64,000 nucleotides of DNA from Lacinutrix neustonica (GCF_026625145.1 NZ_CP113088.1:558001-622000); one strand, 5' to 3'. Shown: positions 40,193 to 50,753, numbered from the stretch's first letter. The notes: a model not told the origin generated them from the letters alone. Numbers and translations are program-made.

Positions 40193-40711
40193 CTACTCAT
40201 TTTGATTCTTCAATATGGATTTCAATTCGTTATTCATTTCGACTATAATTGAATCCCTATACACTTTTTTTAAAGCAATGTCTTCTAATTTATCTCCTTC
40301 CCTTAATTTAAAGAGTTTATTGTCGATTTTTATCAATATTAATTCAGAAGAACTATTTATTCCTTTAATTGTACCATAATATCTAAGCTTAGGCCATTTA
40401 ACAACTATACTTATTTTATTATTTAATGCTTTTTTTACATTCTTTTTGTCCGGTTTTTGTTTAGGCTTCCCTACCGTTACATTCACTTTTCTTTCTCTCA
40501 CTTTATCTAAAAATGGGTCTCTGTCAATTCTATTTAATTGAAAGGTGTCTTTAGACAAAGTTTGCAAAGAACTTTCTGCATAAATAACATCTTTCGAAAG
40601 GTAGGTTGTTTGATTATCTGCTTTAAAAAAATTAAATAGTTTGTATATAACGACTATCCAAATAGCGAACATAAAAACCATTAAAATAATATTTAGTAAT
40701 CGTCTATTCAT
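40193..40711 (-). CDS. GspC/PilP-like inner-membrane protein of the T2SS-like operon
   Basis: A 172-residue protein, last gene of the secretion operon. One N-terminal membrane helix (about 8-28) is followed by a periplasmic linker and a small beta-rich domain (about 105-165: YYGTIKGINSSSELILIKIDNKLFKLREGDKLEDI). That layout and pattern match the GspC homology region, which docks on the secretin N0 domain. Its ATG overlaps the stop of the upstream lipoprotein gene (TAATG). The assignment rests on architecture and position more than on sequence identity. Confidence 0.65.
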   Translation of the reverse strand: MNRRLLNIILMVFMFAIWIVVIYKLFNFFKADNQTTYLSKDVIYAESSLQTLSKDTFQLNRIDRDPFLDKVRERKVNVTVGKPKQKPDKKNVKKALNNKISIVVKWPKLRYYGTIKGINSSSELILIKIDNKLFKLREGDKLEDIALKKVYRDSIIVEMNNELKSILKNQNE

Positions 40712-41669
40712 TATTCTACAGTAAACTTTCTTGGTTCACTTGAAACACTTTCATTCCCTGCTTCATCCCTTGCTCTCACTCTCCAATAATAATCACCTAC
40801 TGAATTTATTAAAATCTGTTGAGATGTAATATTTGTAAACTCTGTTTGAATGATATTTGTAAAATTAATATCGGTAGCGATTTCAAGAACACTTGCTAAA
40901 GGAGAAAGGACTTCTCCTGAATCATTTCCCAAATCCCATACAAACTCTACTGTACTATTCGTAATTCCATTAGAATCGGAGTATTCAAAAAAGGTTGATT
41001 AGGAACTTGAGTATCTAATAAAATTTGTCTTGAAGAAAATTCAGTTTCGCTGTTTTCATTTACCGCTTTTATTTTCCAAGTATAAATTGCATCTTCCATT
41101 AAAATTGTTGAATTCAATGTATAACTATTATTAGTTAAATCGCCGATTTGAAAATCTGTAATGGTATTTCCTTGAACGGTTTTATCGACCTCTAAGCTAT
41201 ATGTGTCTGCTGCTTGAATATTATTCCAAGTTAATATTATAGTATCTCTATTGGTATAAAAATTTTGTGAAGGAGAATTTAAAAAAACCGTTTGAGTGAA
41301 CAAATCATTTGAAAAAATCACTGAAAAGGATGTAGGAAAATTATACGCCGTTTGATAAGCAAAATTTTCCGCCCTAATGCGCCAATTATAATTACCTGGA
41401 TTAAGGTTAAAAGTAAAACTATTACCGGTTACCAAAGAATCTAAAAAATTCCTTTGCGTGTTTTCTTCTACAACTTGAATTCTATAATTTTCGGCACCTT
41501 TTAAAGCATTCCATTTAAATTGAACTGAATTACCATTAATCACACTTTGGTTTTGTGGGGATGATACGGTCACCAAATCATTGGTTATATCTTCTTCAAA
41601 CACATCATCACACCCGATAATTAGAAATAACAAGGACGTAAATAACGATACACTAATTAATTTTTTCAT
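40711..41669 (-). CDS. Fibronectin-III-like lipoprotein in the T2SS-like operon (one frame error)
   Basis: A missing base at 40975-40980 is restored to give 319 residues. Signal peptide and lipobox (LFLIIGCDD), then three Fn3-like repeats, each with a W-x-x-x-x-A-xx-Y core: FKWNALKGAENYRIQV, LTWNNIQAADTYSLEV and a repaired third ending YYWRVRARDEAGN. Such repeats usually bind protein or sugar. Its place between the GspM-like and GspC-like genes suggests an outer-membrane accessory part, perhaps a pilotin or substrate receptor. This last step is inference. Confidence 0.7.
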
Positions 41670-41698
41670 AATTTTGAAATATTACTTTAACTCTTAAT

Positions 41699-42178
41699 TT
41701 ATTTTTTTGGGTCTCGGTATTCTTTTTCTTTTGAAAAGGCTATGCTAACAATATTGGATGACTCAAATTCTTTTTCAAACTCATATATTATTTCAATTAA
41801 AGAATTATAGTCTCCTTCTAGAATTAATTGATTTGTAATTATACTAAAACCATCACTTTCTGCGACATGTATTTCTTCCATACCAAATATACCTACTTTT
41901 TCAAATGAGGTGGTAAAGTTTAATATACTCTGCTGGACAATCTCTGGTTCCATCCCTTGTATTCCAATAATCCTATCATATAACTTTAATTCTCTTTCTA
42001 GCTGTCCAATATTTCCAGTAGAAGCATTTACATAATTCAATTTTTCTTTTAATTCGCCTATTTGAGTATACGCTTGCTTTGTTATTGTAAATGATCGCTT
42101 ATTAGCTGCAAAGAACAAAAGGAAGGCTACTATTCCTAGTCCAAATAATTTTTGCCTATATGTGAAGTTTGAAAACAC
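41699..42178 (-). CDS. GspM/PilO-like inner-membrane protein
   Basis: A 159-residue protein: a membrane helix (about 8-26), a coiled coil (about 35-65) and a ferredoxin-like periplasmic domain (about 80-155: QSILNFTTSFEKVGIFGMEEIHVAESDGFSIITNQL). This is the GspM/PilO plan. It follows the GspL-like gene by 16 bases, the order seen in T2SS and type IV pilus operons. Confidence 0.7.
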   Translation of the reverse strand: MFSNFTYRQKLFGLGIVAFLLFFAANKRSFTITKQAYTQIGELKEKLNYVNASTGNIGQLERELKLYDRIIGIQGMEPEIVQQSILNFTTSFEKVGIFGMEEIHVAESDGFSIITNQLILEGDYNSLIEIIYEFEKEFESSNIVSIAFSKEKEYRDPKK

Positions 42179-42194
42179 TATTTAATTATAATTT

Positions 42195-43358
42195 TTAAAG
42201 TAAACTTACCGATGTTTTTTCTTTTATTGCTATAGTCCGAATTTCAATTTTTGATATCCAAGTTTTCGTTTTTAAGTCCTTTACCCATGTATTCAATGGT
42301 AAACTTGAATCTGAATCGCCTTGTATCAAGATGGTATTTGGTTCTAAAATTATTTTTTCAGTGCGTTTGTTTTTATTAATTTTTGGATTGACTACCAAAC
42401 TCATTAAACTTATGTTATTTGGTATATTATTTACAATGTCATTAACATAAAAGGCAATAAAATTTTCTTTTAGCACTCTGCATTCTTGTAGTATAATAAC
42501 TTTATCCTGTCGTTCTGCCTCCAGTTTTCTAACCTGATTATAAGTGTGATTTAAATTATACAATTGAGACTCGTAAGTAATATATTGATTGTTGTAATAA
42601 TTTAACAACAAATAACTCGATAATAGTGCTCCCAAAAAAAAGATTCCCAAAAACGCCACAGAACTATTGAAAATCTTTTTTAATTTTAACTCCTGCTTAT
42701 TTGGTTTAAGAAATTCAAAATCATAACTAATTCTCTCGAAAGGATAAAGATGGTTTAATAATGTTGTAAATAGGGGTACTTGAGAACTACTGATTTTATC
42801 TTGACCAATAGCATAGTTGTCAATATTTTTGATGTCATTATTAAAATCCACTAGTAAATCTTCTTCAAAATTCAATTGAGAATCACCTGAAAAAAACAAT
42901 TCTTTATTCAATATTTTTTTTAACATTACCCCTACAAATGGACCAATACTATAATCTAATACCAAATAGTTATCTTTTCTAAATAAGCCAAATAAATTGT
43001 CTAGAACTTCTTTTCTAGCAATAGAAACAAACTCATATTTATCTTGATGTAATTCATAGATATAAAAATCTTCTGGAGATGCATTAAACAGAATCTCTTT
43101 TAAATAATTTACTTTATAAAGTACTTTTTTACTAACAACTCCTTTACCTGAAAAATTCAGAAGTATTGGAATTGACAGATCAACTTTCTCTTTAATTTTA
43201 TCGAAATGTTTTGTAGAAAATGAATCAATTATTGATAGATTATCTAATTTATTATCCAAAACAAGGATCTCATAAAAGGGTACTTCCCCCATTACAATAC
43301 CAATAATGGCAAATTTTTTCTCTTGGAAAAAGTTTATATTTTTTAGTTTATCAAACAT
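42195..43358 (-). CDS. GspL-like (fused PilM+PilN-type) assembly protein
   Basis: A 387-residue protein with a degenerate actin-like cytoplasmic domain (about 10-220), a membrane helix (about 237-257), a coiled coil and a periplasmic PilN-like domain. This PilM-PilN fusion is the hallmark of GspL and argues for a T2SS over a type IV pilus. GspL links the ATPase GspE to the membrane platform. The ATG overlaps the gspD stop by one base (TAATG). The frame is intact. Confidence 0.75.
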   Translation of the reverse strand: MFDKLKNINFFQEKKFAIIGIVMGEVPFYEILVLDNKLDNLSIIDSFSTKHFDKIKEKVDLSIPILLNFSGKGVVSKKVLYKVNYLKEILFNASPEDFYIYELHQDKYEFVSIARKEVLDNLFGLFRKDNYLVLDYSIGPFVGVMLKKILNKELFFSGDSQLNFEEDLLVDFNNDIKNIDNYAIGQDKISSSQVPLFTTLLNHLYPFERISYDFEFLKPNKQELKLKKIFNSSVAFLGIFFLGALLSSYLLLNYYNNQYITYESQLYNLNHTYNQVRKLEAERQDKVIILQECRVLKENFIAFYVNDIVNNIPNNISLMSLVVNPKINKNKRTEKIILEPNTILIQGDSDSSLPLNTWVKDLKTKTWISKIEIRTIAIKEKTSVSLL

Positions 43359-45258
43359 TAATATACTACTGTAGGTTTTATAAATACGTGTAGTTTAGAT
43401 TTTTGTTTTCTTTTTATTTTACTGCTAAAAAACCATTTTATAACTGGTATTCGGATAAAAAAGGAGTTCCAGTACCTGAATTTTCTCTTTCTAATTCATC
43501 CAATCCGCCTAATAAGATCATTTCTCCGTTTCTAACCCTTACCATAGATTCGAACTGTTGTGTAGATTTTCCTGGTGGTGCGTTTTCTCCCGCTCTACCC
43601 AAAAACGCACTTTTTTCGACCTCAATGATTAGTGTAATTTGCTCATCTTTAGACACAAAAGGTTTTATATTAACACTCAAATTGGCATCAGTAGCCTTCC
43701 ATTGTCCAGATTGTAAAATATCATTACCTAATCCACTATTAATCAACCTATTGTTTTGTTCAAAATAATAACTCGTTTCACCAATAGAAAGCTTGGCTTC
43801 GTGCCCGCTTAGAGTTGATATTTTTGGAGTAGATTGTAATCGAATTATAGAATTGTTTTCTAATGCCTTTAAATTGAGGTAAAAATCCTCTGCAACTTTT
43901 CCTAAATTAAAAATACCAAAGCCGTTGAATGCATCTATCAAATCATTTACAGAAGAAGAATTGAGAGTGACATCACTGGTAGGAAACAATACTCCGGAAG
44001 TTGTTCTGTTTTGCTTATCGATACCTGCCTGTATACCTGTTTGTATTTCATGTCCTTTTTGATATTGTACTATGAGCACTTCAATAAAAATCATAGGAAT
44101 AACCTTATCAATTTGCTTTATATATTCTTTCAATTCCTCTATTCTAGGCCTAGAACCGTGAGCTACAAAACCATTGAGTTCTATAAACTCCTTTAGTTCT
44201 ACATTTTCTGTTAAATCTTTCGGCAATGTTTCTATTACAGTTTCGATGGTTCGATTTTCTAATTGAATGAGCTCTGTACTTCTTAAACCTTCTGAGTTTT
44301 GATCGCCTATAAGATAAAAATCATCTGTTTTTTTATAAGTACTCCTTTTTCCTTTGAACACATGATCCAAAAGATCATCAAAGGTTATGTTATTGACCAC
44401 CAAAGAGGTTTGATCTTCATCTGGTTTTGCATACAAAAAGTAGTTAATATTTAGCTTCTCTGCAGCTTCCATAATTAAATCTGTTATAGAAGCATCAAAC
44501 GCCTTTATACTTAAAAACCCATTTTGCTGCACAACTATTTCGGAAGAAGACTCTGAACGCTTTGAACTCTTATTTTTTGAGTTACTCTTTGCTAAACTTT
44601 CATTTGCTACTGGTGTCCGAATATCCTTTTCTACATAATAAAAATCATTCTCATCCTTAGTGATTAGTAGTTGATTAGACTTGGCCATCATGTCCATAAC
44701 TTGATCAAACGGTCTATTAAGGATATAAGCCGACACCCGCTCTTGCTTTACCTCCGGTGCAAGGACTATACTTTTTCCCGAGACATCCGTAATTTTTTGA
44801 ATAACACTTGGTAAAGAATCATTTTTTAAATTAATTGTGAGAAAGTCATTGAGGGCATTATAAGTCACTTTAATTTCTTTCTCAAGTTTCTTTTTAGGTT
44901 CTTCTTTAATTTTTTGTTGTTTTTTAAATACTATAATATTATTTATATACTCGATATTTAGATTGTATTTTTTAATCACAAACAGAAAAACATCTTTCAC
45001 AGGAATGTCAAAAAAACTACTAGAAACGACTTCGTTTAAATCAGAATCTACACTAATATTTAATTTATGTTCTATAGCTATTGAAGTTAAAAAGTCATAA
45101 ACTGTAAGACCTGACACATCTATCTGGATCGTTTCATACAGTGCAGGCTTATCTATCGCATATTCATTTAGTTGTTTCTCTATATTTTCGATATCGCGCT
45201 GACCAAAAGAAAGTTGTATGCTTAAAATTAATAAAAAGTACAGTAATTTTTTTTTCAT
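43358..45258 (-). CDS. gspD: Secretin, GspD/PilQ family (one frame error)
   Basis: The outer-membrane secretion channel, 633 residues after restoring a base at 43451-43455 (tcgga for tccgga). Signal peptide (ending SFGQ), then three STN/secretin N-type domains (about 30-110, 125-215, 240-325), a further N-domain with the RPRIEELKEYIKQID hinge, and the secretin core: PMIFIEVLIVQYQKG, VLFPTSDV gate region, QSTPKISTLSGHEAKL, VRVRNGEMILLGGL. Repair completes the end, PFLSGIPVIKWFF followed by a KLHVFIKPTVV strand. Confidence 0.9.
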
Positions 45259-45260
45259 AT

Positions 45261-46677
45261 TTATGAGTTAATTAACAAAGAATAAATCTCTTCAAGAGAA
45301 GTTTCTCCTTTTTCAAGAAGGCTAAATGCTTTACTTGAAAGACTTCCGTATTTGTAATGTAAATTTTGTTTTAATAGATGAGTATCATCTTTAATAGCTC
45401 TCATGACGTCCTCTGTCACTGGCAGTATCTCATAAATAGCCCTTCTTCCTTTATATCCAGTATAATAGCATTCCTGACATCCACAGGCTATGAAGTGGGT
45501 TTTTAGCGATCGTGGTAATGAATAGCTTATAGGAAACTCATTGTCATCTAAAGTCGCTTCCAATTTACAATGGTAACACAATGTCCTTACCAATCGTTGG
45601 GCTACTGATACATTTAAAGTTTCTGCGATATAGAAGGCTGGCACTCCCATATCTACGAGTCTCGAGATTGTTCCTAATGCCGAATTTGTATGAATAGTAG
45701 ACAATACCGAGATGTCCTGTTAGCGATGCTCTAATAGCCATTTGAGCCGTTTCTGCATCCCTAATTTCACCAAGCATAATGATGTCAGGATCTTGACGCA
45801 AAAACGATCGTAAAGCAGCGGCGAACGTTAATCCAATATCTTCTTTTAATTGCACTTGATTGATCCCTTTTAAAGTATATTCTATTGGGTCTTCAACAGT
45901 AACTATATTTCTTTTAATATCATTAAGCAGCTTGAGTGTTGCATACAAAGTAGTTGTTTTTCCAGATCCAGTAGGACCACTAATTAAAACAATACCATTA
46001 TTCTTTTTTACAGCTTCTAGATAAATTTCTTTTTCTTCACTTTCAAACCCTAAGTCCTCAAGATTGATATTAGAGGCATCTTTTCCTAATAAACGCATAA
46101 CCACTTTTTCTCCATGTAGTGTTGGAAGTATAGACACACGTACATCAAAACTATCATAATTGATGCGGCCGTCTTGTGGGAGCCTTTTTTCAGTAATATC
46201 AAGATTAGAATCAATCTTAATTTTATTTATTAATTCTAAATAATTCTCTTTTGGAATTTTATATTTTTCTACTAATACCCCATCTATTCTTAATCGAGCT
46301 CTAGCTTCTTCTTCAAATACTTCAAAGTGTATATCACTACTACCAATCGCTTCAGCTTCAAATATTAGATCTTCAAGAAAATTATTGTCTTCTGCCGAAC
46401 CAGTATTTACTAAGGCTTGATCTGAATCATTCTTTCTATAGTAAACAAAGAGCGCTTTATTTAATTGTTCTGACTCAATTTTCTCAAATGTTATTGATTT
46501 ACCTAAGTATAATTCTAACTCCGCTTCAATATCAGTGCTCCATTTCTTTTTATCAATATATAATTGCAACTGTTCTTTATGGTTATTTTTAGGCACTATC
46601 CTGTAATGATGTGCCATATCTGTACCAATAAGCTGTTGTAATTCTACAGATATTTGTATGTCTCCTTCTATTTTCAT
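45261..46677 (-). CDS. gspE: GspE/PilB-type secretion ATPase (one frame error)
   Basis: The cytoplasmic motor of the T2SS, 471 residues once the insertion at 45707-45712 is removed. N-terminal domain about 1-100; the ATPase core has Walker A GPTGSGKTTT, the Asp box EDPIEYTLKGINQVQ, Walker B DPDIIMLGEIRD and the His box TGHPVLSTIHTNSA. A zinc site is made by CYHC and CGCQEC. No PilT-type retraction ATPase is in the operon, which supports secretion rather than twitching. Overlaps gspO by 4 bases and lies 2 bases from gspD. Confidence 0.92.
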
Positions 46678-47159
46678 ACTATATTTCCGTAAAAAATATT
46701 AATAGGAAAAAGGAGATCAGAAATCACTAATACAATAATATATAATGATAAATATCCTGCCAAGGGAATGGTGTTCTGAGAATATTTCCTGTAAAAAATC
46801 CCATATAACGTAAGCGTAAAGATCATTCCTGTTATAAAAAACAACATATAATTTCTAAATGTAAACATTGGAATCACACCTATCAAAAAAATTAAATCTC
46901 CCCACCCCATGTGCTTTTTAAATGGATTTATTAACTGTGCCTCTTTTACTGAAAAGTAACCAATAATGCACGCAAAATTAATTACTAAAAAGGCTATTGA
47001 TTTTATAATATCAATCGCATTGATCCAGCTTGTATTAAGATAAAAGCTGAGTAAGAATATCAAAATAGGTAGACTGACATGTATATGTCTAAATTTTAAA
47101 TCTTGATATACGATTATCCCAAAAAACAACACTAAAAAACAGAGTATTATAAATTCCAT
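46674..47159 (-). CDS. Prepilin peptidase, minimal GspO/PilD type (A24)
   Basis: A 161-residue, six-helix aspartic peptidase. The first catalytic Asp is in IVYQDLKFRHI and the second in HMGWGDLIFLIG (the GxGD motif). It lacks the N-terminal methyltransferase domain and the zinc CxxC pairs of E. coli GspO (about 225 aa), so it may cleave without N-methylating. It should process the neighbouring pseudopilins, whose predicted sites have Ala before the cut. Confidence 0.82.
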   Translation of the reverse strand: MEFIILCFLVLFFGIIVYQDLKFRHIHVSLPILIFLLSFYLNTSWINAIDIIKSIAFLVINFACIIGYFSVKEAQLINPFKKHMGWGDLIFLIGVIPMFTFRNYMLFFITGMIFTLTLYGIFYRKYSQNTIPLAGYLSLYIIVLVISDLLFPINIFYGNIV

Positions 47160-47581
47160 TAGTCTCTAACCGTTTCTTTTAAAAGTTTATTATGGTCAAT
47201 TTCCCAAGTATTGAAATTCCCATCACCATCAAAATCTGATTGAGAAACGGCTTTAGCTCTGAATGTATTTGTTGAAGCTTCAATAATTTCAATTCTATAA
47301 ACAGCCTGTCCTCCTTCATTTACTGATAACGCAGGCTCAAATCCTAAAGCTTCAAAATCGTTAGTATACTTAGAATATCTAAAAAAATGACTTTTTTCCA
47401 ACCCATATAAGTGATTTAACATACTCTGAGCCTCAATTGCTTTAGCTTGTGCTACTATAGACGTTTGGTTAGGTAATACTAACAAAATCAATATGCCTAT
47501 AATACAAAGCACTATGACTAACTCTGACATCGAATAAGCCTTTGCATACCCTTTATTTATAATTTCTCTTTTATTTTTCAT
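47159..47581 (-). CDS. Major pseudopilin, GspG-like
   Basis: A 140-residue type IV pilin-like protein. The ATG at 47581 (MKNKREIINKGYAKAYSMSE) is preferred over an upstream open stretch. Prepilin site: KGYAKA^YSMSELVIVLCIIGI, with Glu at +5 and Ala at -1. A 20-residue hydrophobic helix follows. Near the C-terminus DFDGDGNFNTWEID is an EF-hand-like Ca2+ loop, echoing the calcium site of GspG. Overlaps gspO by one base. Confidence 0.82.
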   Translation of the reverse strand: MKNKREIINKGYAKAYSMSELVIVLCIIGILILLVLPNQTSIVAQAKAIEAQSMLNHLYGLEKSHFFRYSKYTNDFEALGFEPALSVNEGGQAVYRIEIIEASTNTFRAKAVSQSDFDGDGNFNTWEIDHNKLLKETVRD

Positions 47582-47591
47582 TTTCTTATAT

Positions 47592-48724
47592 TTAAGAAGG
47601 TTGAATAATTTTACTAAGGTCAAACATGGGAGAATACATTGCAATCAAGACGGTACCTACCACTATTCCAATAATCACAATAATAAGCGGTTCCATGACA
47701 ACACCAATCATCTTTGTTTGATGTTGCACTTCTTCATCATATTGCTTTGCCAAGCGCTCAAACATCGCATCTAGTTCATTTATTTGTTCTGCAACACTTA
47801 TCAATGAAATTAATTTAAAATCATAAATACTATGTTTAGATAATGCTTTAGAAAACAAACCTCCTTTAGTGATTTCAAGCTTTACACTCTCTAGACTGTT
47901 CTCCGGAGGATAAAATGCTATCATTTTTTGAACCAAATTTAAGGCATTCACTAATGGCGTCTTTGCGGCTAATAATAGACTCATAGATTGACAAAACCGA
48001 GTAATGTATATTTTCTTTATTAGTTTTCCAAAGAAAGGAAGTTTGATTACTATATTACTAAGATATTTTCTATATACGTTGTTATTTTTAAAATAAACAT
48101 GTAATCCAATTATACTCAACAGGAAGCCTATAAATACTAAACTAAAACTCGAAAAATGTTCAGATACGTAAATAATTTTCTTTGTAAGACTAGGTAACTC
48201 TTTCCCAAATTGTTTAAAAACCGATGCAAACATAGGTACTACATATTTCATCATAAAATATAATACACCAAAGGTTAGTAGTAATACAAATGCAGGATAG
48301 GTAAAAACAGATAATAGCTGACGTTTCATTTTTACTTTTCTATCAAAAAATTGGTGTAATTCTAAGAGCACTTCACCTAGTTTTCCGGTTTCTTCCCCAA
48401 TTTTTATACTGTAACACTCATATGGAGTGAACTTCCCGATTCCTGTAATGCTTCAAACAAAGATTTTCCTCGTACCACTTGTTTTGTTATGGAATGCATT
48501 AAGTCTTTATGTTTAGCTTTCTTTTGTTGTTCTTTCAAAATTTCTAAAGCTTTTCTAAAATCGACTCCTGAATTTAATAAAACGGAAAACTCTTTATAAA
48601 GCCCCATCTTATCTTTATCAGAAAAATGATTTCCAAAACTTAATTCTCCGGAAAAAAAATTGGTTCCTTTTTTTGATTTAAGGACGGTTTTTTCTGCTTT
48701 ATATGTAGATATATTAATACTCAC
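47592..48724 (-). CDS. gspF: GspF/PilC-type membrane platform protein (one frame error)
   Basis: A missing base at 48434-48438 is restored to give 377 residues, beginning at a GTG at 48724. Two GspF repeats: the first with FSVLLNSGVDFRKALEIL, KQVVRGKSLFEALQES and the repaired YSIKIGEETGKL; the second with SMSLLLAAKTPLVNALNLVQKM and EVQHQTKMIGVVMEPLIIVIIG. Three membrane helices are present. Typical size is about 400. Confidence 0.9.
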
Positions 48725-49208
48725 CTAAAAGATAGTTGTTTAACCGTTTAGCTAAGGTTATTTTCTTTTCTTCAAAAACGATAATATCTTGTCCAAGCAA
48801 TGTCGTTTTTAATCGAATGACTTGGTAATGCTCATCTATACTCTCTTTAGCGTTTAATTCCAGCTCTTTAACATTGATATTAAAAGTGTCTCGGGTTTTT
48901 CCTTGTCTAATAACGTGACCATTTGCAAAGAAATATTGGATATCTTCTTGTGCCATTAACAATTTTACACGCTTTGGATCAACTGGCATCAGTTCATTAC
49001 ACAGCCTTATATCTGCTGACCATATATTTTGAAACTGATTATATTCCATTAGTTCAGATTGTTGTTTTGAATATTCCACTATTTGTTTAGAAATGTTGGT
49101 ATAAATAATATAAACCATCGATATGACTATAGAGGAGATTGCTAATCCTATAACCAATTCCATTATAGTAAACGCCTTAAGGCTAATATGTTTCTTAGTA
49201 ATTAACAA
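48714..49208 (-). CDS. Minor pseudopilin, GspJ-like
   Basis: About 164 residues. The signature is KHISLKA^FTIMELVIGLAISSIVIS: Ala at -1, Phe at +1, Glu at +5. Start is uncertain: the frame is open to 49256, and TTG at 49208 gives a short leader as expected. It overlaps the upstream pseudopilin and GspF genes at both ends. The J-like label rests on operon order and size. Confidence 0.75.
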   Translation of the reverse strand: MLITKKHISLKAFTIMELVIGLAISSIVISMVYIIYTNISKQIVEYSKQQSELMEYNQFQNIWSADIRLCNELMPVDPKRVKLLMAQEDIQYFFANGHVIRQGKTRDTFNINVKELELNAKESIDEHYQVIRLKTTLLGQDIIVFEEKKITLAKRLNNYLLGEY

Positions 49209-49536
49209 TATATTGATACTTCTTTTTAGAATTATGTGTCGTGACCACAAATACAATTTTAAAACTCGAATCGCTATCCAACTCTTCTACTCTTTTTTGA
49301 ACTTTAAAAGATTCAAAATTATAATCTATGTTTTCAATTCGTTTTTTTATTTTGGTTTCTAATAATAATTCCTTGACTTTCTGTTGTGACTTATAGAAAG
49401 CTATATTATGATCCGTTTGTAACACTCTACTGTAGGTTATAATAGCTATAGTAAGACATGTTGCAATGATTGACATAGCAATTACGGTCTCTGTAATAGA
49501 ACTCGCTTTAAAATTACATTGGTTTAATAGCGCCAT
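49195..49536 (-). CDS. Minor pseudopilin, GspI-like
   Basis: A 113-residue protein beginning at the ATG at 49536 (MALLNQCNFKA^SSITETVIAMSI): Ala at -1, Glu at +5, then a hydrophobic helix. Small size and position before the J-like gene favour GspI. It overlaps the end of the K-like gene by 23 bases. Confidence 0.75.
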   Translation of the reverse strand: MALLNQCNFKASSITETVIAMSIIATCLTIAIITYSRVLQTDHNIAFYKSQQKVKELLLETKIKKRIENIDYNFESFKVQKRVEELDSDSSFKIVFVVTTHNSKKKYQYIVNY

Positions 49537-50753
49537 ATAATCGGTTGTGGTTATGTTGAAAAAGCGGAATTCTAACAAAATCATTGGGAAGGTTTTTCCT
49601 GTCAATCATTCCGTTCATAATGTAATTATCATAGGTTGAAGCTTCTGTCTTGAGATAAAAGCTACTCGTATATACGGTTCCAATAATCTTACCTGTTAGT
49701 TGAATCTTACCACTACAAAACACATCACCAACAACTTCAGCCTTTTTATCTATTTTAATTATCTTATGGGCACTCTTATCTTGATCATAAACCACAACAG
49801 CTCCCAAAACCTTACTGTTTTTTTTTAATCTTACTTCTTTTTTCTCTGAAACGCCCTTATTTATTAAGATACCCGAAGGATATTTCAGGATCACATCTTC
49901 GTTTAATACTACTAATTGCTCTGCCAATACCTGCACACTTCCCTGAAAACCGGTTTCGAACACAACTTTTGGCGCCTTAATAATAATATTATCAAGGAAA
50001 TTATCTTTCTTTATATAGATAGAATCCTTAGATTCTAAAATAATATTGCCAGTAAAGTGATTTTTGTTGTAATAAAACCTCTTTGATATTAATAACTAAA
50101 GTTTTTTCAAAAAAACTCTGATAGTACCTCACTGAATCCTTAAGTTCTTTATAATTCATCCTGTCGAGTTCTTGATTAGCATAATCAAAAACAGAGGGGT
50201 TTATCTCTCGTAAGCTAGATTTAGAAACACTTTTGCTTCCTGATAAATACTTAGTGTTTCGATAGGCATTAGAGGTAATATACCCCTCTTTTATACCTTT
50301 TTTAGGTAAAAAAACATTACCGAGAATTTGAGCATCATCCACCATAAATAGCGCTTTACTATTATCTGTTAAATATAATGCCAAGGCATTGTCTTCTTGC
50401 TTTTCTCCAATCAACATGGATTGCCTTATCGTATCATTCTTGAACCTCGAAGCTGTTAGTAAAACCTTATAAAACCCCCAAGGTAACACCACAGCAGAGG
50501 ACATTATCCCGTTATCAAAAAGATCTGTAGAAGTGTCTTCCTCTTCTAGAGTATCAATATGATTTAAAAAGTAGTGTTGTGCAGATTCATTATTAGAAAT
50601 TAACTCAGTATAGGTCAATAACATCGTTTGATGTATTCTTGAATAACTACTCATAATCACTAATGAGTAACAAAATATCCCAACTACAATACAAATAAAG
50701 ATAGCATAAGCTATAGATCCCGCTTTAAGCATTTTATTTATCTTTTCTACCAA
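49514..50753 (-). CDS. GspK-like pilin-related protein with bactofilin-like C-terminus (one homopolymer frame break)
   Basis: The frame breaks near 50068-50075, where the minus strand has four T and three are needed; corrected length is 412. The N-terminus MVEKINKMLKAGSIAYAIFI has a KA cleavage-like site and a membrane helix but no Glu at +5, as in GspK, the tip pseudopilin. It is the largest pilin-like protein of the set. The C-terminal 150 residues show short repeating beta strands (KVLGAVVV, AEVVGDVFCSG, GKIIGTVYTSS) like a bactofilin beta-helix. GspK proteins are not known for this, so the label is tentative. Confidence 0.6.

Noticed and set aside
40193-50753. Type IV pilus or competence system
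   Set aside because: There is no PilT, no separate PilM and PilN and a single secretin-linked set with a GspL fusion; T2SS fits better, though distant relatedness leaves some doubt.
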